From positions 1 to 6,700 of the forward strand of contig CAJVYJ010000104.1 in the NCBI GenBank assembly GCA_913009475.1: a stretch of 6,700 nucleotides of DNA, written 5' to 3'. The stretch comes from an uncultured Actinomycetes bacterium (GTDB lineage: Bacteria; Actinomycetota; Aquicultoria; CAJVYJ01). The position numbers were made by a program, and so were the translations under genes. The notes below the pieces were generated by a model. The model did not search any database and had not been told where the DNA came from. It saw nothing but the letters and a program-made list of their open reading frames with translations. This document shows, piece by piece, positions 1 to 6,297 of the stretch (position 1 is its first letter; every line of letters begins with the position of its first letter).

Positions 1-100
1 GTAGTGACTAGCTGTGGAATCTTATCTCTAGTCGTGAACTAGATGGTTCTTGTAGTGTGTTCACTGTATTCTGCAGTATAGTGTTCTACTTTTTTTTTTT
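1..100. other. Probable non-genomic leader ending in a T-run
   Basis: About 89 bases with no recognisable gene or motif end in an 11-base T-run (90-100) that abuts a perfect start of the Illumina P5 adapter. Flow-cell P5 oligonucleotides carry a T-linker just before this sequence, so the T-run is best read as synthetic. The bases before it would then be read-through noise or an unrelated fused fragment. I cannot identify their source, and they should not be treated as chromosomal. Confidence 0.75.
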
Positions 101-158
101 AATGATACGGCGACCACCGCGATCTACACTCTTTCCCTACACGACGCTCTTCCGATCT
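101..158 (+). other. Illumina P5/universal adapter (assembly contamination)
   Basis: All 58 bases match the P5 adapter through its GCTCTTCCGATCT end, with one difference at 120 (C where the standard oligo has A). Genomic sequence starts at 159. In the minus-strand frame of the neighbouring gene it translates to RSEERRVGKECRSRWSPYH, a peptide well known as an adapter artefact in protein databases. Confidence 0.97.
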
Positions 159-2075
159 CGCCAGCTTTAAGCCACCCCCGGAGGCCAGCGGATGAGGCGC
201 GTCTATCCAAGCGCCCTCGAACATAGCCAGAGGCTCTTCGTAGGTATTTAAGGCTCTGGTCTTAAAGCTGAAGGTATAGTTGCTCGCCATATGATTGCCG
301 GCGATGTCGGTGATACCGGTCATAAGAGTAGCCGTGTAAGTGGTGTCGTAACTTAAGGCTTGGTTGGGCTTTAGATAAACGGCAGTAGCTGAGGAATCGG
401 TGGAGACAACCGCTGGAATAGTAGTAGTTGAGCCCTGCCGGTTTAGGTAAACGGTAGTGTTATTTATGGTAGGGGTATCCACGGCTTCCGAGAAGACGGC
501 GGAGACGGTGGTATCGACGGAGATATCGGCGGCGGTGTTGGTTGGAGCGGTTCCGGTGACGGCGGGTGACGTGGTGTCAGCGGGCGAGGGCGCTCCACTG
601 CTCTCAGAGCTATACCCACTTAAATTGTTACTGGTATCATAAGCCTTTAAAGCTACATAATAAGTTTGACCGTTGGTTAAGCCGGTTAATTTATATTCAT
701 TAACATCGTAAACATCGACTGAATCGGTATAAACACCGGGTGACGTTCCCCAAGATAGCTTATAACCGGCGGTATCGGCGGAAGCGCTGTGCGTCCAAGT
801 AATATCGAGAGTACCGCCGCCAATCCCGGCAGCGGCGGCAAGTACGGCCGTCGGCGGAGTAGGCGCCGCAGAGTCGCTGTCGCTAATGCCGGCGGCTTTG
901 ATATTATTATCATATGCCTCCGGGGAGAGCGTATCCTGGGCCCAAGCCACTAAACCGGTACCGGCGCCGGGGTTGCCTAGCAGAGTTGGACTTTTGTCAA
1001 AGGTTCCACTAACTGAAGCGGTTTGCCAAATCAAGCTGCCGCTTAAGTTATAAATTTTTGTTTGGCTATAGAGAATATTAAAACCAGAGTCAACCGCGTC
1101 AACTCCCAGGGCAAATTTATTACCCCAAAGAGAGGGAGTAGTCAACAGATCAGCGCTATCGTTAAGAACATGAGTAGGAGGACCGGGACTATTAAAGTCA
1201 TACATATAAACATCATGGCTGCTGTTATCCAGCCAAATTACTTTATCGCGGTAGATAGACAGCCGGGGCTTGCCGGTGACGCCGGAGGCTAACCGGGTAA
1301 GGGTGGAGGTATTAAGATCGTAACTGTAAATACTATAAATATCACCACTGCCTTGCGACCAGACCACCCGATGACCATAGACCCGCGGCTCATCTATATA
1401 GGCTGATGATGAAGTAGTCAAACGCTTCAGGGCCGGGTCGGGGTTGGGGCGCGAACTTTCCCGATAGTTGGGAATACCGTTATTGTTGCTGTCAACCGAT
1501 AGATCGTATAGATAAACATCATAATTATTACCGCCGCCGTCGCGGGCGTCGAGCCAAACTACATAGTTGCCGAAGATATCCGGCTGCACTTGCTTGGCGG
1601 TTGAGGTAGTTAACTGATAAGTGGAGCCGCCAATTTCATTTAGATATATATCATAATTACCATTGCCGCTGTTGGGATATTTAGGTATATCAGCGTTACG
1701 CCCATCTTGCCAGACAATTCTACTACCCCAAATAGAAGGATGACGCTGGTCGGCATCGCCCGCCGGCGCTGTAATCAGGGCGGCGCTACCCGTACTTTTT
1801 TGGTAAAGATAGATATCGCCGATGTAGGTATAGACATAGCCCGTACCTGTCCAGACGCTCTCACCGGTCATCTTAACATAAGTTACGTTACGCTGATAAG
1901 CGTCGAGCTGAGCGCTGAAGTTATTATTGCCATTGTCAATATTTGTTACCGGAGAGTAGCCGGCATAACTGGAAGACGGGGTTAGAAATAAAGCTAAAAA
2001 CAAGAATGATATAACCGCTAAGGTTATAGATACTCTTCTATGATTTGAATTTAATTTCAGTGCCGACTTTATCAT
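159..2075 (-). CDS. Exported beta-propeller / FN3 / Ig-like surface protein, 3'-truncated by adapter
   Basis: A secreted or surface protein; substrate and partners are unknown. Residues 1-38 form a signal peptide (basic NHRR, hydrophobic VISFLFLALFL, probable cleavage after SSSYA), which supports the ATG at 2075. Residues about 45-395 hold TolB/WD40-like propeller blades, seen as repeated P-x-[IVL]-x-G-x-x-[IV]-[VA]-W-x-D motifs (near 113, 165, 230, 270, 314 and 363), each paired with DIYLYDL-type strands. DSNNNGIPNY at 195-204 resembles a calcium-binding loop. Residues about 405-495 are a fibronectin type III domain, and about 502-607 an SbsA-like Ig domain (Big_5 type, with FSEAVD and DIAGN). 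Genuine coding ends at residue 639; the open frame continues to 99 only through adapter, adding 19 false residues and a false stop. The real C-terminus, and any anchor on it, is missing. No convincing Shine-Dalgarno is visible. Confidence 0.88.
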
Positions 2076-2111
2076 CGAAACAACTCATTTATCCGCGGTA
2101 TGTATTGATAC

Positions 2112-2147
2112 TTGACTAGATTTATATTTACATTTATATTATAAGGG
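2112..2147 (+). promoter_or_regulatory. Predicted sigma70-type promoter for the membrane TPR-like gene
   Basis: TTGACT (2112-2117) and TATATT (2135-2140) are separated by 17 bases in an AT-rich stretch. Transcription would begin near 2147, about 36 nt before the ATG at 2183. The -10 shares bases 2138-2140 with the -10 of the divergent promoter, so both probably cannot be occupied at once. Confidence 0.6.
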
Positions 2148-2166
2148 TGATAAGTAACAATTGCAA
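2131..2166 (-). promoter_or_regulatory. Predicted sigma70-type promoter for the propeller gene
   Basis: On the minus strand, TTGCAA (2161-2166) and a consensus TATAAT (2138-2143) are separated by exactly 17 bases. The start point would lie near 2131, giving a leader of about 56 nt before the ATG at 2075. The -10 overlaps the -10 of the opposing promoter. Predicted from sequence only. Confidence 0.55.
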
Positions 2167-2171
2167 CAAAT

Positions 2172-2175
2172 AGGT
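2172..2175 (+). promoter_or_regulatory. Ribosome binding site (AGGT) for the gene at 2183
   Basis: AGGT lies 7 bases before the ATG at 2183, a normal Shine-Dalgarno distance, and supports that start. Confidence 0.5.
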
Positions 2176-2182
2176 AAACTTT

Positions 2183-3265
2183 ATGGATCAAGATCTAAAA
2201 CCCCATTCGCATAAAAAAGACAGCAAGAACACTATTTCCGCTTGGCTCGATAATAAGACTTTTTATACGGTTATTTTTTTAATACTGGCAGCCCTAGCTA
2301 TCGTCCTCGTCTTCTACCTATTTTCAAGCCGTAATACCCACAGAAGACTTAACGCGCCGCCGCCCAATTACAGCGCTCTATATAATGACGCGAATAAAGC
2401 TTTAAAAAAGAAGGATTTGGATAAAGCTCAACAAGACTTACAAAAAATCGTGCTTACCAATCCTAAATACAAAGACGCTAAAAAGAAACTGGTATCGGTT
2501 ACTGAGGAAAATTTATATCAAAAGATTCTAAAAAGTTTGAAAGAGGGTAACATTAAAAATGCTCAAAAATATTTAGATCAATTGGCGCTATATGATCCTA
2601 ATTACAAAGACAGCCAAGCTATCAGGGCTGATATTAAAGACGGCACCTATGACAGCGGCTTGGCCGGTAATATACCCGGGAGTAACAACACCGGTAACAA
2701 CAGCGGCACCAACCCCTCCGGCGGTGGTAGCAACGGCGGCACCAACCCCTCCAGCGGTAATAGTAGCGGCACGACTCCGCCTGACGGAGGCAGCAATGTC
2801 AATGAGCCGACCGAGTCACCGCTGGCTATTTTACCGGTTGATCTAAGCGGCTACAATATGCTGCAAAAGCAGTGGTTAAAAGAACCCTCCGACGCCGAAG
2901 CCGTTTACCGAGCCAAGGGAAACACGGACAAGGACAAGAAGCGCCGCTTGAATGTTGATCTTGTGGTAATCAATATCGTTAAGTATGATAGTAAAGCTAA
3001 AGCCCAAAAACAGTTATTTATTAAAGAAGGAAATTTCAGCGACAACAGTGAGGTTATCAGTATTAACGGTCATGACGCCTATTACGGCCGTTATCCGAAA
3101 GAGGAGTTTCCCAGAGCCTCGATTTTAACCTGGACAATTAACGATTGGTTTTTCTCGGTAACAGCCATTCCCGGCAAATGGTTAATATCCAATTCTGATT
3201 CGTCATATGTGAACGATTATTTGAAAACAACTGTTACCGATGTAACTAAAGCCTTCGGTTTCTAG
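2183..3265 (+). CDS. Membrane-anchored protein with two TPR-like repeats and an unknown C-terminal domain
   Basis: I do not recognise a named family. The 360 residues read as a short charged cytoplasmic tail (1-25), one transmembrane segment (about 28-48, followed by SSRNTHRR), and two similar helical repeats (about 63-102 and 109-149) that share ALKKKDLDKAQQDLQK/SLKEGNIKNAQKYLDQ and NPKYKDAKK/DPNYKDSQA, typical of TPR-like hairpins. A flexible Gly/Ser/Asn/Thr/Pro linker spans 161-208. A compact domain of about 145 residues (about 213-360), predicted mixed alpha/beta, contains YNMLQKQWLKEPSDAEAVY and ends in AFGF. The absence of a cleavable signal and the position of the basic residues make the side on which the C-terminal domain lies uncertain; an outside location is likely given the linker. 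It is divergent from the propeller gene and may be co-regulated with it. Start is supported by AGGT. Role: possible envelope sensor or scaffold, by inference only. Confidence 0.85.
   Translation: MDQDLKPHSHKKDSKNTISAWLDNKTFYTVIFLILAALAIVLVFYLFSSRNTHRRLNAPPPNYSALYNDANKALKKKDLDKAQQDLQKIVLTNPKYKDAKKKLVSVTEENLYQKILKSLKEGNIKNAQKYLDQLALYDPNYKDSQAIRADIKDGTYDSGLAGNIPGSNNTGNNSGTNPSGGGSNGGTNPSSGNSSGTTPPDGGSNVNEPTESPLAILPVDLSGYNMLQKQWLKEPSDAEAVYRAKGNTDKDKKRRLNVDLVVINIVKYDSKAKAQKQLFIKEGNFSDNSEVISINGHDAYYGRYPKEEFPRASILTWTINDWFFSVTAIPGKWLISNSDSSYVNDYLKTTVTDVTKAFGF
2702..2767 (+). repeat. 33-bp in-frame tandem repeat in the linker
   Basis: Two units of 33 bp (2702-2734 and 2735-2767) share GGCACCAACCCCTCC and encode SGTNPSGGGSN and GGTNPSSGNSS. 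A weaker third unit (GTTPPDGGSN) follows. The period is a multiple of three, so changes in copy number would alter linker length without a frameshift. Confidence 0.8.
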
Positions 3266-3299
3266 AAGCGCGGCCGCCAACCCAATCTGCGGCGCTCCA

Positions 3300-3329
3300 C
3301 CCCACAAAGTAAAACAATACTTTGCGGGG
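3300..3329 (+). terminator. Possible terminator hairpin after the membrane protein gene
   Basis: Arms CCCC-A-CAAAGTA and TACTTTG-C-GGGG pair over 11 bp with one A/C mismatch around an AAACAA loop, 34 bases after the stop codon. No T-run follows; a GC-rich tract does. It could terminate or stabilise the transcript, or simply be one of the local palindromic repeats. Confidence 0.35.
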
Positions 3330-3393
3330 GCCCCGGGTTATCCTCGGTCTCATTTCGCCTATGTTTGCCGCCGTGGCGGCACCCCCACCCTAA

Positions 3394-3416
3394 CCCTCCC
3401 CCGTCCAGGGGGAGGG
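3394..3416. repeat. GC-rich dispersed hairpin, copy 1
   Basis: A perfect 9-bp stem (CCCTCCCCC / GGGGGAGGG) encloses a 5-base loop (GTCCA) and is preceded by CCCCCACCC. The same stem and loop recur at 6437-6459. Similar C-rich palindromes are dispersed between genes in many bacteria. Confidence 0.8.
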
Positions 3417-3529
3417 GATACAAGCAAGCTAATCCTACTCTGTCAAGGGGTGCAGACGGTAAATGCAAGTCCAGAGGTTAAAGTCCGGAGCAATGAAAAT
3501 AGCAAAGCATAAAAGTGCAAAACGTGTAG

Positions 3530-3550
3530 GGGCGGAGTTTATCTCCGCCC
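3530..3550. repeat. Palindrome GGGCGGAG/CTCCGCCC
   Basis: A perfect 8-bp stem with a 5-base TTTAT loop: the same stem-loop size as the TGTCAT-type elements but unrelated in sequence. Only one copy is in the window. It lies 19 bases before the tandem array. Confidence 0.7.
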
Positions 3551-3568
3551 GTGAAAGCCGATACTTTT

Positions 3569-3692
3569 TGTCATTCTCAGCTCTCCAACGTTTGTCATTC
3601 TTGTGTTCCAACGTTTGTCATTCTTGTGTTCCTACGTTTGTCATTCTTGTGTTCCAACGTTTGTCATTCTTGTGTTCCTACGTTTGTCATTC
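3569..3692 (+). repeat. 23-bp tandem array (array 1) leading into a hairpin core
   Basis: TGTCATTCT begins at 3569, 3593, 3616, 3639, 3662 and 3685, a spacing of 24 then 23 four times. Units from 3585 read CC[A/T]ACG, TTTGTCATTCT, TGTGTT; the A/T position varies as A, A, T, A, T. The last TGTCATTCT is the 5' end of the full hairpin core at 3685-3712. The period is not a multiple of three and the array crosses frames, so it is non-coding. There are no spacers, so it is not CRISPR. Confidence 0.92.
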
Positions 3693-3712
3693 TCAGCTTG
3701 ACTGGGAATCCA
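3685..3712 (+). repeat. TGTCAT hairpin core, type 2, plus orientation
   Basis: TGTCAT, stem arms ATTCTCAG / CTGGGAAT (8 pairs, one G-U), loop CTTGA, then CCA. It is identical in all 28 bases to the reverse complement at 3770-3797, with 57 bp between, so the two form a perfect 28-bp inverted repeat. Confidence 0.9.
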
Positions 3713-3743
3713 GGTAAAGAGGTGCATTGGAGTCAAGGTCTGT

Positions 3744-3844
3744 AAAGTGATAAAAGGCACGGGTGGCCGTGGATTCCCAGTCAAGCTGAGAATGACAGCG
3801 CTATGGCATGAGAAATGACAAACATAAGGGGACCGGGAATAACC
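3744..3844 (-). repeat. Dispersed repeat element, copy A (hairpin core plus about 2 units)
   Basis: Read on the minus strand, the type 2 core is at 3797-3770, followed by a CACGG/CCGTG mini-hairpin (3758-3771) and the remnant of a shared flank (AAGTGATAAAA, 3745-3755). On the core's 5' side a 23-bp unit starts at 3820 and a decayed one near 3844. Bases 3788-3829 match 4378-4419 of copy B exactly, so copy A equals copy B without three internal 23-bp units; it also lacks about 15 bp of flank. Confidence 0.88.
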
Positions 3845-3848
3845 GTGC

Positions 3849-3912
3849 TTGTCATCCCCGACCTGATCGGGGATCCATGGAAAAACATGCACTATCTGAA
3901 TAACAATGTCAG
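3849..3912 (+). repeat. 64-bp dispersed repeat with type 1 hairpin core, copy 1
   Basis: All 64 bases are identical to 6499-6562. It begins with the type 1 core at 3850-3877 (arms ATCCCCGA / TCGGGGAT, loop CCTGA) followed by CCATGGAAAAACATGCAC and an AT-rich tail. It ends exactly where adapter begins, so the natural repeat may be longer. Confidence 0.93.
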
Positions 3913-3982
3913 AGATCGGAAGAGCGACGCGTAGGGAAAGAGTGTAGATCGCGGTGGTCGCCGTATCATTAAAAAAAAAAAA
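3913..3982 (-). other. Internal reverse-complement Illumina adapter plus A-run: contig chimera junction
   Basis: Bases 3913-3970 match the reverse complement of the 58-base P5 adapter from AGATCGGAAGAGCG to CCGTATCATT, with three differences (3927, 3930, 3951). A 12-base A-run (3971-3982) follows, matching the flow-cell T-linker on the other strand. The difference at 3951 is the same variant seen at 120 in the left adapter. Sequence either side should be treated as separate contigs. Confidence 0.97.
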
Positions 3983-4217
3983 GTGCCACTTTCCACTCGC
4001 GGTTCCAATTCTTCAACTGTTTTTCTCTTTGTATGGCGCTATTAATATCAGAGGTGCTTTCAAAGAAGACCAATTTATCGACATTATATTTTTTACTAAA
4101 ACCTGAAACCATCTTCTTTTTATGCTCATAGACTCTTCTCTCTAAATTATTTGTAACGCCAATATAGAGAGTGCCATGTTTTTTGCCGGCTAATATATAT
4201 ACATAGTAAGTTTTCAC
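3983..4217 (-). CDS. Small GIY-YIG domain protein, 3'-truncated by adapter
   Basis: A stand-alone GIY-YIG nuclease-superfamily protein of the short UPF0213/YhbQ-like kind; physiological substrate unknown. It starts with GTG at 4217 (MKTYYVYIL). The GIY motif appears as YVY (5-7) and the YIG as YIG (18-20), followed by the conserved Arg region NNLERRVYEHK (24-33) and the AIQREKQLKNWNREWK block (61-76) carrying the conserved Glu. About 78 residues are genuine. The frame then ends VALFFF and stops at 3969 only because it reads the synthetic T-run and adapter; family members usually continue about 10-20 residues past the REKQLK-NW block. Shine-Dalgarno is weak. It lies directly downstream, in its own direction, of repeat copy B. 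Confidence 0.85.
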
Positions 4218-4248
4218 AATCTTAGTTTACTGGACTCTTGGCTATACA

Positions 4249-4434
4249 GGAAGTGATAAAAACACAGATATGTAAGTGCACGGGTGGCCGTGGATTCCCA
4301 GTCAAGCTGAGAATGACAAACGTGAGGGCGTGAGAATGACAAGCGTGAGGGCATGAGAATGACAAGCGCGAGGGCATGAGAATGACAGCGCTATGGCATG
4401 AGAAATGACAAACATAAGGCGTGCGGGAATGACA
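4249..4434 (-). repeat. Dispersed repeat element, copy B (hairpin core plus six-unit array)
   Basis: On the minus strand the TGTCAT starts lie at 4434, 4410, 4387, 4364, 4341 and 4318, spacing 24, 23, 23, 23, 23: the same pattern as array 1 on the opposite strand. The last is the type 2 core (4318-4291), identical to copy A. Beyond it are the CACGG/CCGTG mini-hairpin and a 30-bp flank (4249-4278) shared with copy C. Relative to copy A it contains exactly 69 extra bp (4319-4387), three units. Confidence 0.9.
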
Positions 4435-4452
4435 ACGGTAGAGGAACGCGAA

Positions 4453-5538
4453 TTACACTGGCTTATAGACCGCCATAGTCTTGGCAGCAATGCTGGACCA
4501 GGAATATTCGCGCTCCGACAATTCTAAGGCCGCCTCGGACATACGCTTAAGCTTGCTATCATCGGCAAAGAGAGCGCGTAAGGCGGAAGCTAAACACTCC
4601 GCGTCACCGGGCGGCACTAAATAGCCGGTTTCTCCATCCAGCACCTTCTCAATCTGGTTCGTAGTCGCGACAACCGGCAGACCATAACTGTAAGCGATGG
4701 GAACCAGCGGACTTTGATTGGCCTTTAGGTATGGAAGCACTAAAATATCAGCCGCGCGAAAATAGCGAGCCGCCTTGTCTTTTGGAATATATCGGATATC
4801 TAATATGACGCGCGCGGATAACTCATAACGCTTAACCAATTCAACAACATTGCTCTTATTATCAGCTTGGCCGGCTATTATCAGCTTAACCGCCGACCCA
4901 TTTATTATCAGCGGTTTTAAGGCTTTTAATAAGACCTCCAAACCTTTTTCCGGTGTAATATAACCGAAAAACAACAGCGTTTTCTCTTCTTTTAAACCCA
5001 GCTCCCGACGTGCCGCGTCCTTAGTGATTTTGGCTGTTTTTATGCCGGCGCCGATAGGCACAACGCTTATCTTCTTATCAGCTACGTTAAATAACTTGAT
5101 TATCTCTTGCCGGTCCACCTCTGAATGCGTAATAACCTTATCCACATGACGATAGAGAAAACCATAAAAGTAATCATGGTAAAACCGGCGATGATGCGGC
5201 AGTACATTGTGCGCAGTGTAGACGAGCCGCTTAGATAAAGAACGCTTACGAATAATTAGGAACATAATAAAAGGCGCCGACGGTACCCATTGAAAATGAA
5301 GTACATCAGCGTTGCCGCGAGTAATAATCTTAAATAGCTCTCTATATTTAGTTAAGAAAAGCCGGCGCGAAGGGAAAAAACGTTTAATAGTAAAATCGGC
5401 CCGCTCGCCTTTTAACTCATAATCCTCGGCTGTAATCAAAGTCACAAACTGACCGGCGCTTACCAAAGCGTTACAAAGATTAAAACTGTAATGTGCAAGT
5501 TTTCCATGCCCCGTCGGTTCAGCTATGATGATATTCAT
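4453..5538 (-). CDS. GT4-type (GT-B fold) glycosyltransferase
   Basis: It probably transfers a sugar from an activated donor to a glycan or lipid acceptor at the cytoplasmic membrane; donor and acceptor cannot be read from sequence. The 361 residues match a full-length family member. The N-terminal Rossmann-like half includes EPTGHGKLAHYSFNLCNAL (7-25) and YTAHNVLPHHRR (107-118). The link region is THSEVDRQEI (137-146) and VVPIGAG (159-165). The C-terminal donor-binding half has FFGYITPEKGLEVLLKAL (190-207), AADILVLPY (262-270), and GLPVVATTN (286-294) with ETGYLVPPGD (303-312). The usual EX7E first Glu is replaced: the region reads LKANQSPLVPIAYSYG (271-286), like a subset of GT4 enzymes with a QS in that loop. 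It follows the chaperone gene by 23 bp, suggesting co-transcription. No strong Shine-Dalgarno precedes the ATG at 5538. Confidence 0.9.
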   Translation of the reverse strand: MNIIIAEPTGHGKLAHYSFNLCNALVSAGQFVTLITAEDYELKGERADFTIKRFFPSRRLFLTKYRELFKIITRGNADVLHFQWVPSAPFIMFLIIRKRSLSKRLVYTAHNVLPHHRRFYHDYFYGFLYRHVDKVITHSEVDRQEIIKLFNVADKKISVVPIGAGIKTAKITKDAARRELGLKEEKTLLFFGYITPEKGLEVLLKALKPLIINGSAVKLIIAGQADNKSNVVELVKRYELSARVILDIRYIPKDKAARYFRAADILVLPYLKANQSPLVPIAYSYGLPVVATTNQIEKVLDGETGYLVPPGDAECLASALRALFADDSKLKRMSEAALELSEREYSWSSIAAKTMAVYKPV

Positions 5539-5561
5539 AACTTAATTCGCAGTTATAACGC

Positions 5562-6287
5562 TTAGGCAAGCTTTAATTTAATTCGCAGATTTACCGAATT
5601 GATAAGTTCACTTAATTGCTCTTTGTCCAGAGCTAAATAACCATTTAATAATTTACCGGCGGCGCGATAAAAGTCAGTCCGCGCGGCCCCGGTCACATCT
5701 TCAGCAAATCTGCAAGCCCATTCCAAAAGATGGCCGTTCATAAATTCACTCTCAGCGTTTAAAGTTTTTTTCACTTTATTAAACTGTCCGTCGCGAAACT
5801 CCTTGGCCGCTCTTTTGGTCAGCTGAGATAAGAAATCCATTTCCAGACCGATATGGTCGTCCGGTTCCCGATGGATGTTGGTAAATATTAATTTCTGACG
5901 AGCATAAGCATACCTTACTTCGATAGTCTCATCCTGAAAAACCAACCTTTTTTTTGAACGATAGACGGATTCATAAGGCGGTGACGGCAACTTACCGGGC
6001 CCGATAAATAAATTAACGTAATCCGCTTTTAAATCGTTAATGTTCTCATCGGTCATCAAGTCCGGGTCTTTCAAGTAAAAACTTAAGATTTCCAGCCCGT
6101 TTTTTATTATCTCATTATCTTTGCCGGGAAAAACATCGACTAGGTCCTCTTTAATTATAAGTTCCACAAATTCTTTGGATGGTTCTTCAATAAATAATCT
6201 TTGTAAGAAACTATAAGCAAATTGGCGTTCAGCCAATACATTTAAGAATCTTTCTTTGCCCATCGGGCGTTTAGATGTTCCTGTCAT
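5562..6287 (-). CDS. TorD/NarJ/DmsD-family molybdoenzyme chaperone
   Basis: A cytoplasmic, largely helical chaperone of the nitrate-reductase-delta/TorD type, which binds the twin-arginine leader or apo-form of a molybdopterin oxidoreductase during cofactor insertion. Family marks are ADYVNLFIGPGKLPSPPYES (97-116 counting from the upstream ATG), VRYAYARQKL (133-142) and EPDDHIGLEMDFLSQL (150-165), the conserved acidic-His signature. I place the start at 6287 (about 241 aa) because AGGAGG (6292-6297) stands four bases before it; the in-frame ATG at 6314 has no Shine-Dalgarno and lies next to a possible -10. No catalytic subunit is in the window, so the client is unknown. The downstream neighbour is a glycosyltransferase, an unusual partner. 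Confidence 0.9.
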   Translation of the reverse strand: MTGTSKRPMGKERFLNVLAERQFAYSFLQRLFIEEPSKEFVELIIKEDLVDVFPGKDNEIIKNGLEILSFYLKDPDLMTDENINDLKADYVNLFIGPGKLPSPPYESVYRSKKRLVFQDETIEVRYAYARQKLIFTNIHREPDDHIGLEMDFLSQLTKRAAKEFRDGQFNKVKKTLNAESEFMNGHLLEWACRFAEDVTGAARTDFYRAAGKLLNGYLALDKEQLSELINSVNLRIKLKLA

Positions 6288-6291
6288 TTGT

Positions 6292-6297
6292 CCTCCT
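6292..6297 (-). promoter_or_regulatory. Strong Shine-Dalgarno AGGAGG deciding the chaperone start
   Basis: AGGAGG on the minus strand is followed by ACAA and ATG (6287). It lies inside the longer reading frame that begins at 6314, so it argues for the shorter protein. Confidence 0.8.

Larger units (their letters stand above)
3266..3584. other. Gene-free intergenic stretch rich in hairpins
   Basis: I see no gene between the stop at 3265 and the tandem array. The stretch holds separate palindromes at 3300-3329, 3367-3380 (GCCGC/GCGGC arms), 3394-3416 and 3530-3550, with unremarkable sequence between. Open frames crossing it (for example over 3262-3468 and 3463-3717) have no plausible protein signature. 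Confidence 0.7.

Noticed and set aside
457..1985. Several frames overlapping the propeller gene
   Set aside because: They are shadows of the minus-strand gene, which has a signal peptide and clear domains.
3262..3468. Minus-strand frame downstream of the membrane protein
   Set aside because: It spans three palindromes and is proline/glycine-rich low-complexity translation with no family signature.
3463..3892. Short coding frames rich in CHSCVP, VILSLTGNP and IPDQVGDD
   Set aside because: They are translations of the tandem and hairpin repeats in several frames; the 23-bp period is not a multiple of three, and there is no ribosome site or protein-like composition.
3969..3982. T-run after the GIY-YIG gene as an intrinsic terminator
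   Set aside because: The run is attached to the adapter and matches the flow-cell T-linker; no hairpin precedes it.
3569..4434. CRISPR arrays
   Set aside because: The repeats are directly tandem at 23 bp with no unique spacers, and no cas genes are present.
4302..4490. 62-codon minus-strand frame overlapping the end of the glycosyltransferase gene
   Set aside because: Its C-terminal half translates the 23-bp array and the rest is out of frame with a well-supported gene.
5542..5588. 11-bp direct repeat TTAATTCGCAG between chaperone and glycosyltransferase
   Set aside because: It is short and one copy is coding; most likely chance or a minor duplication.
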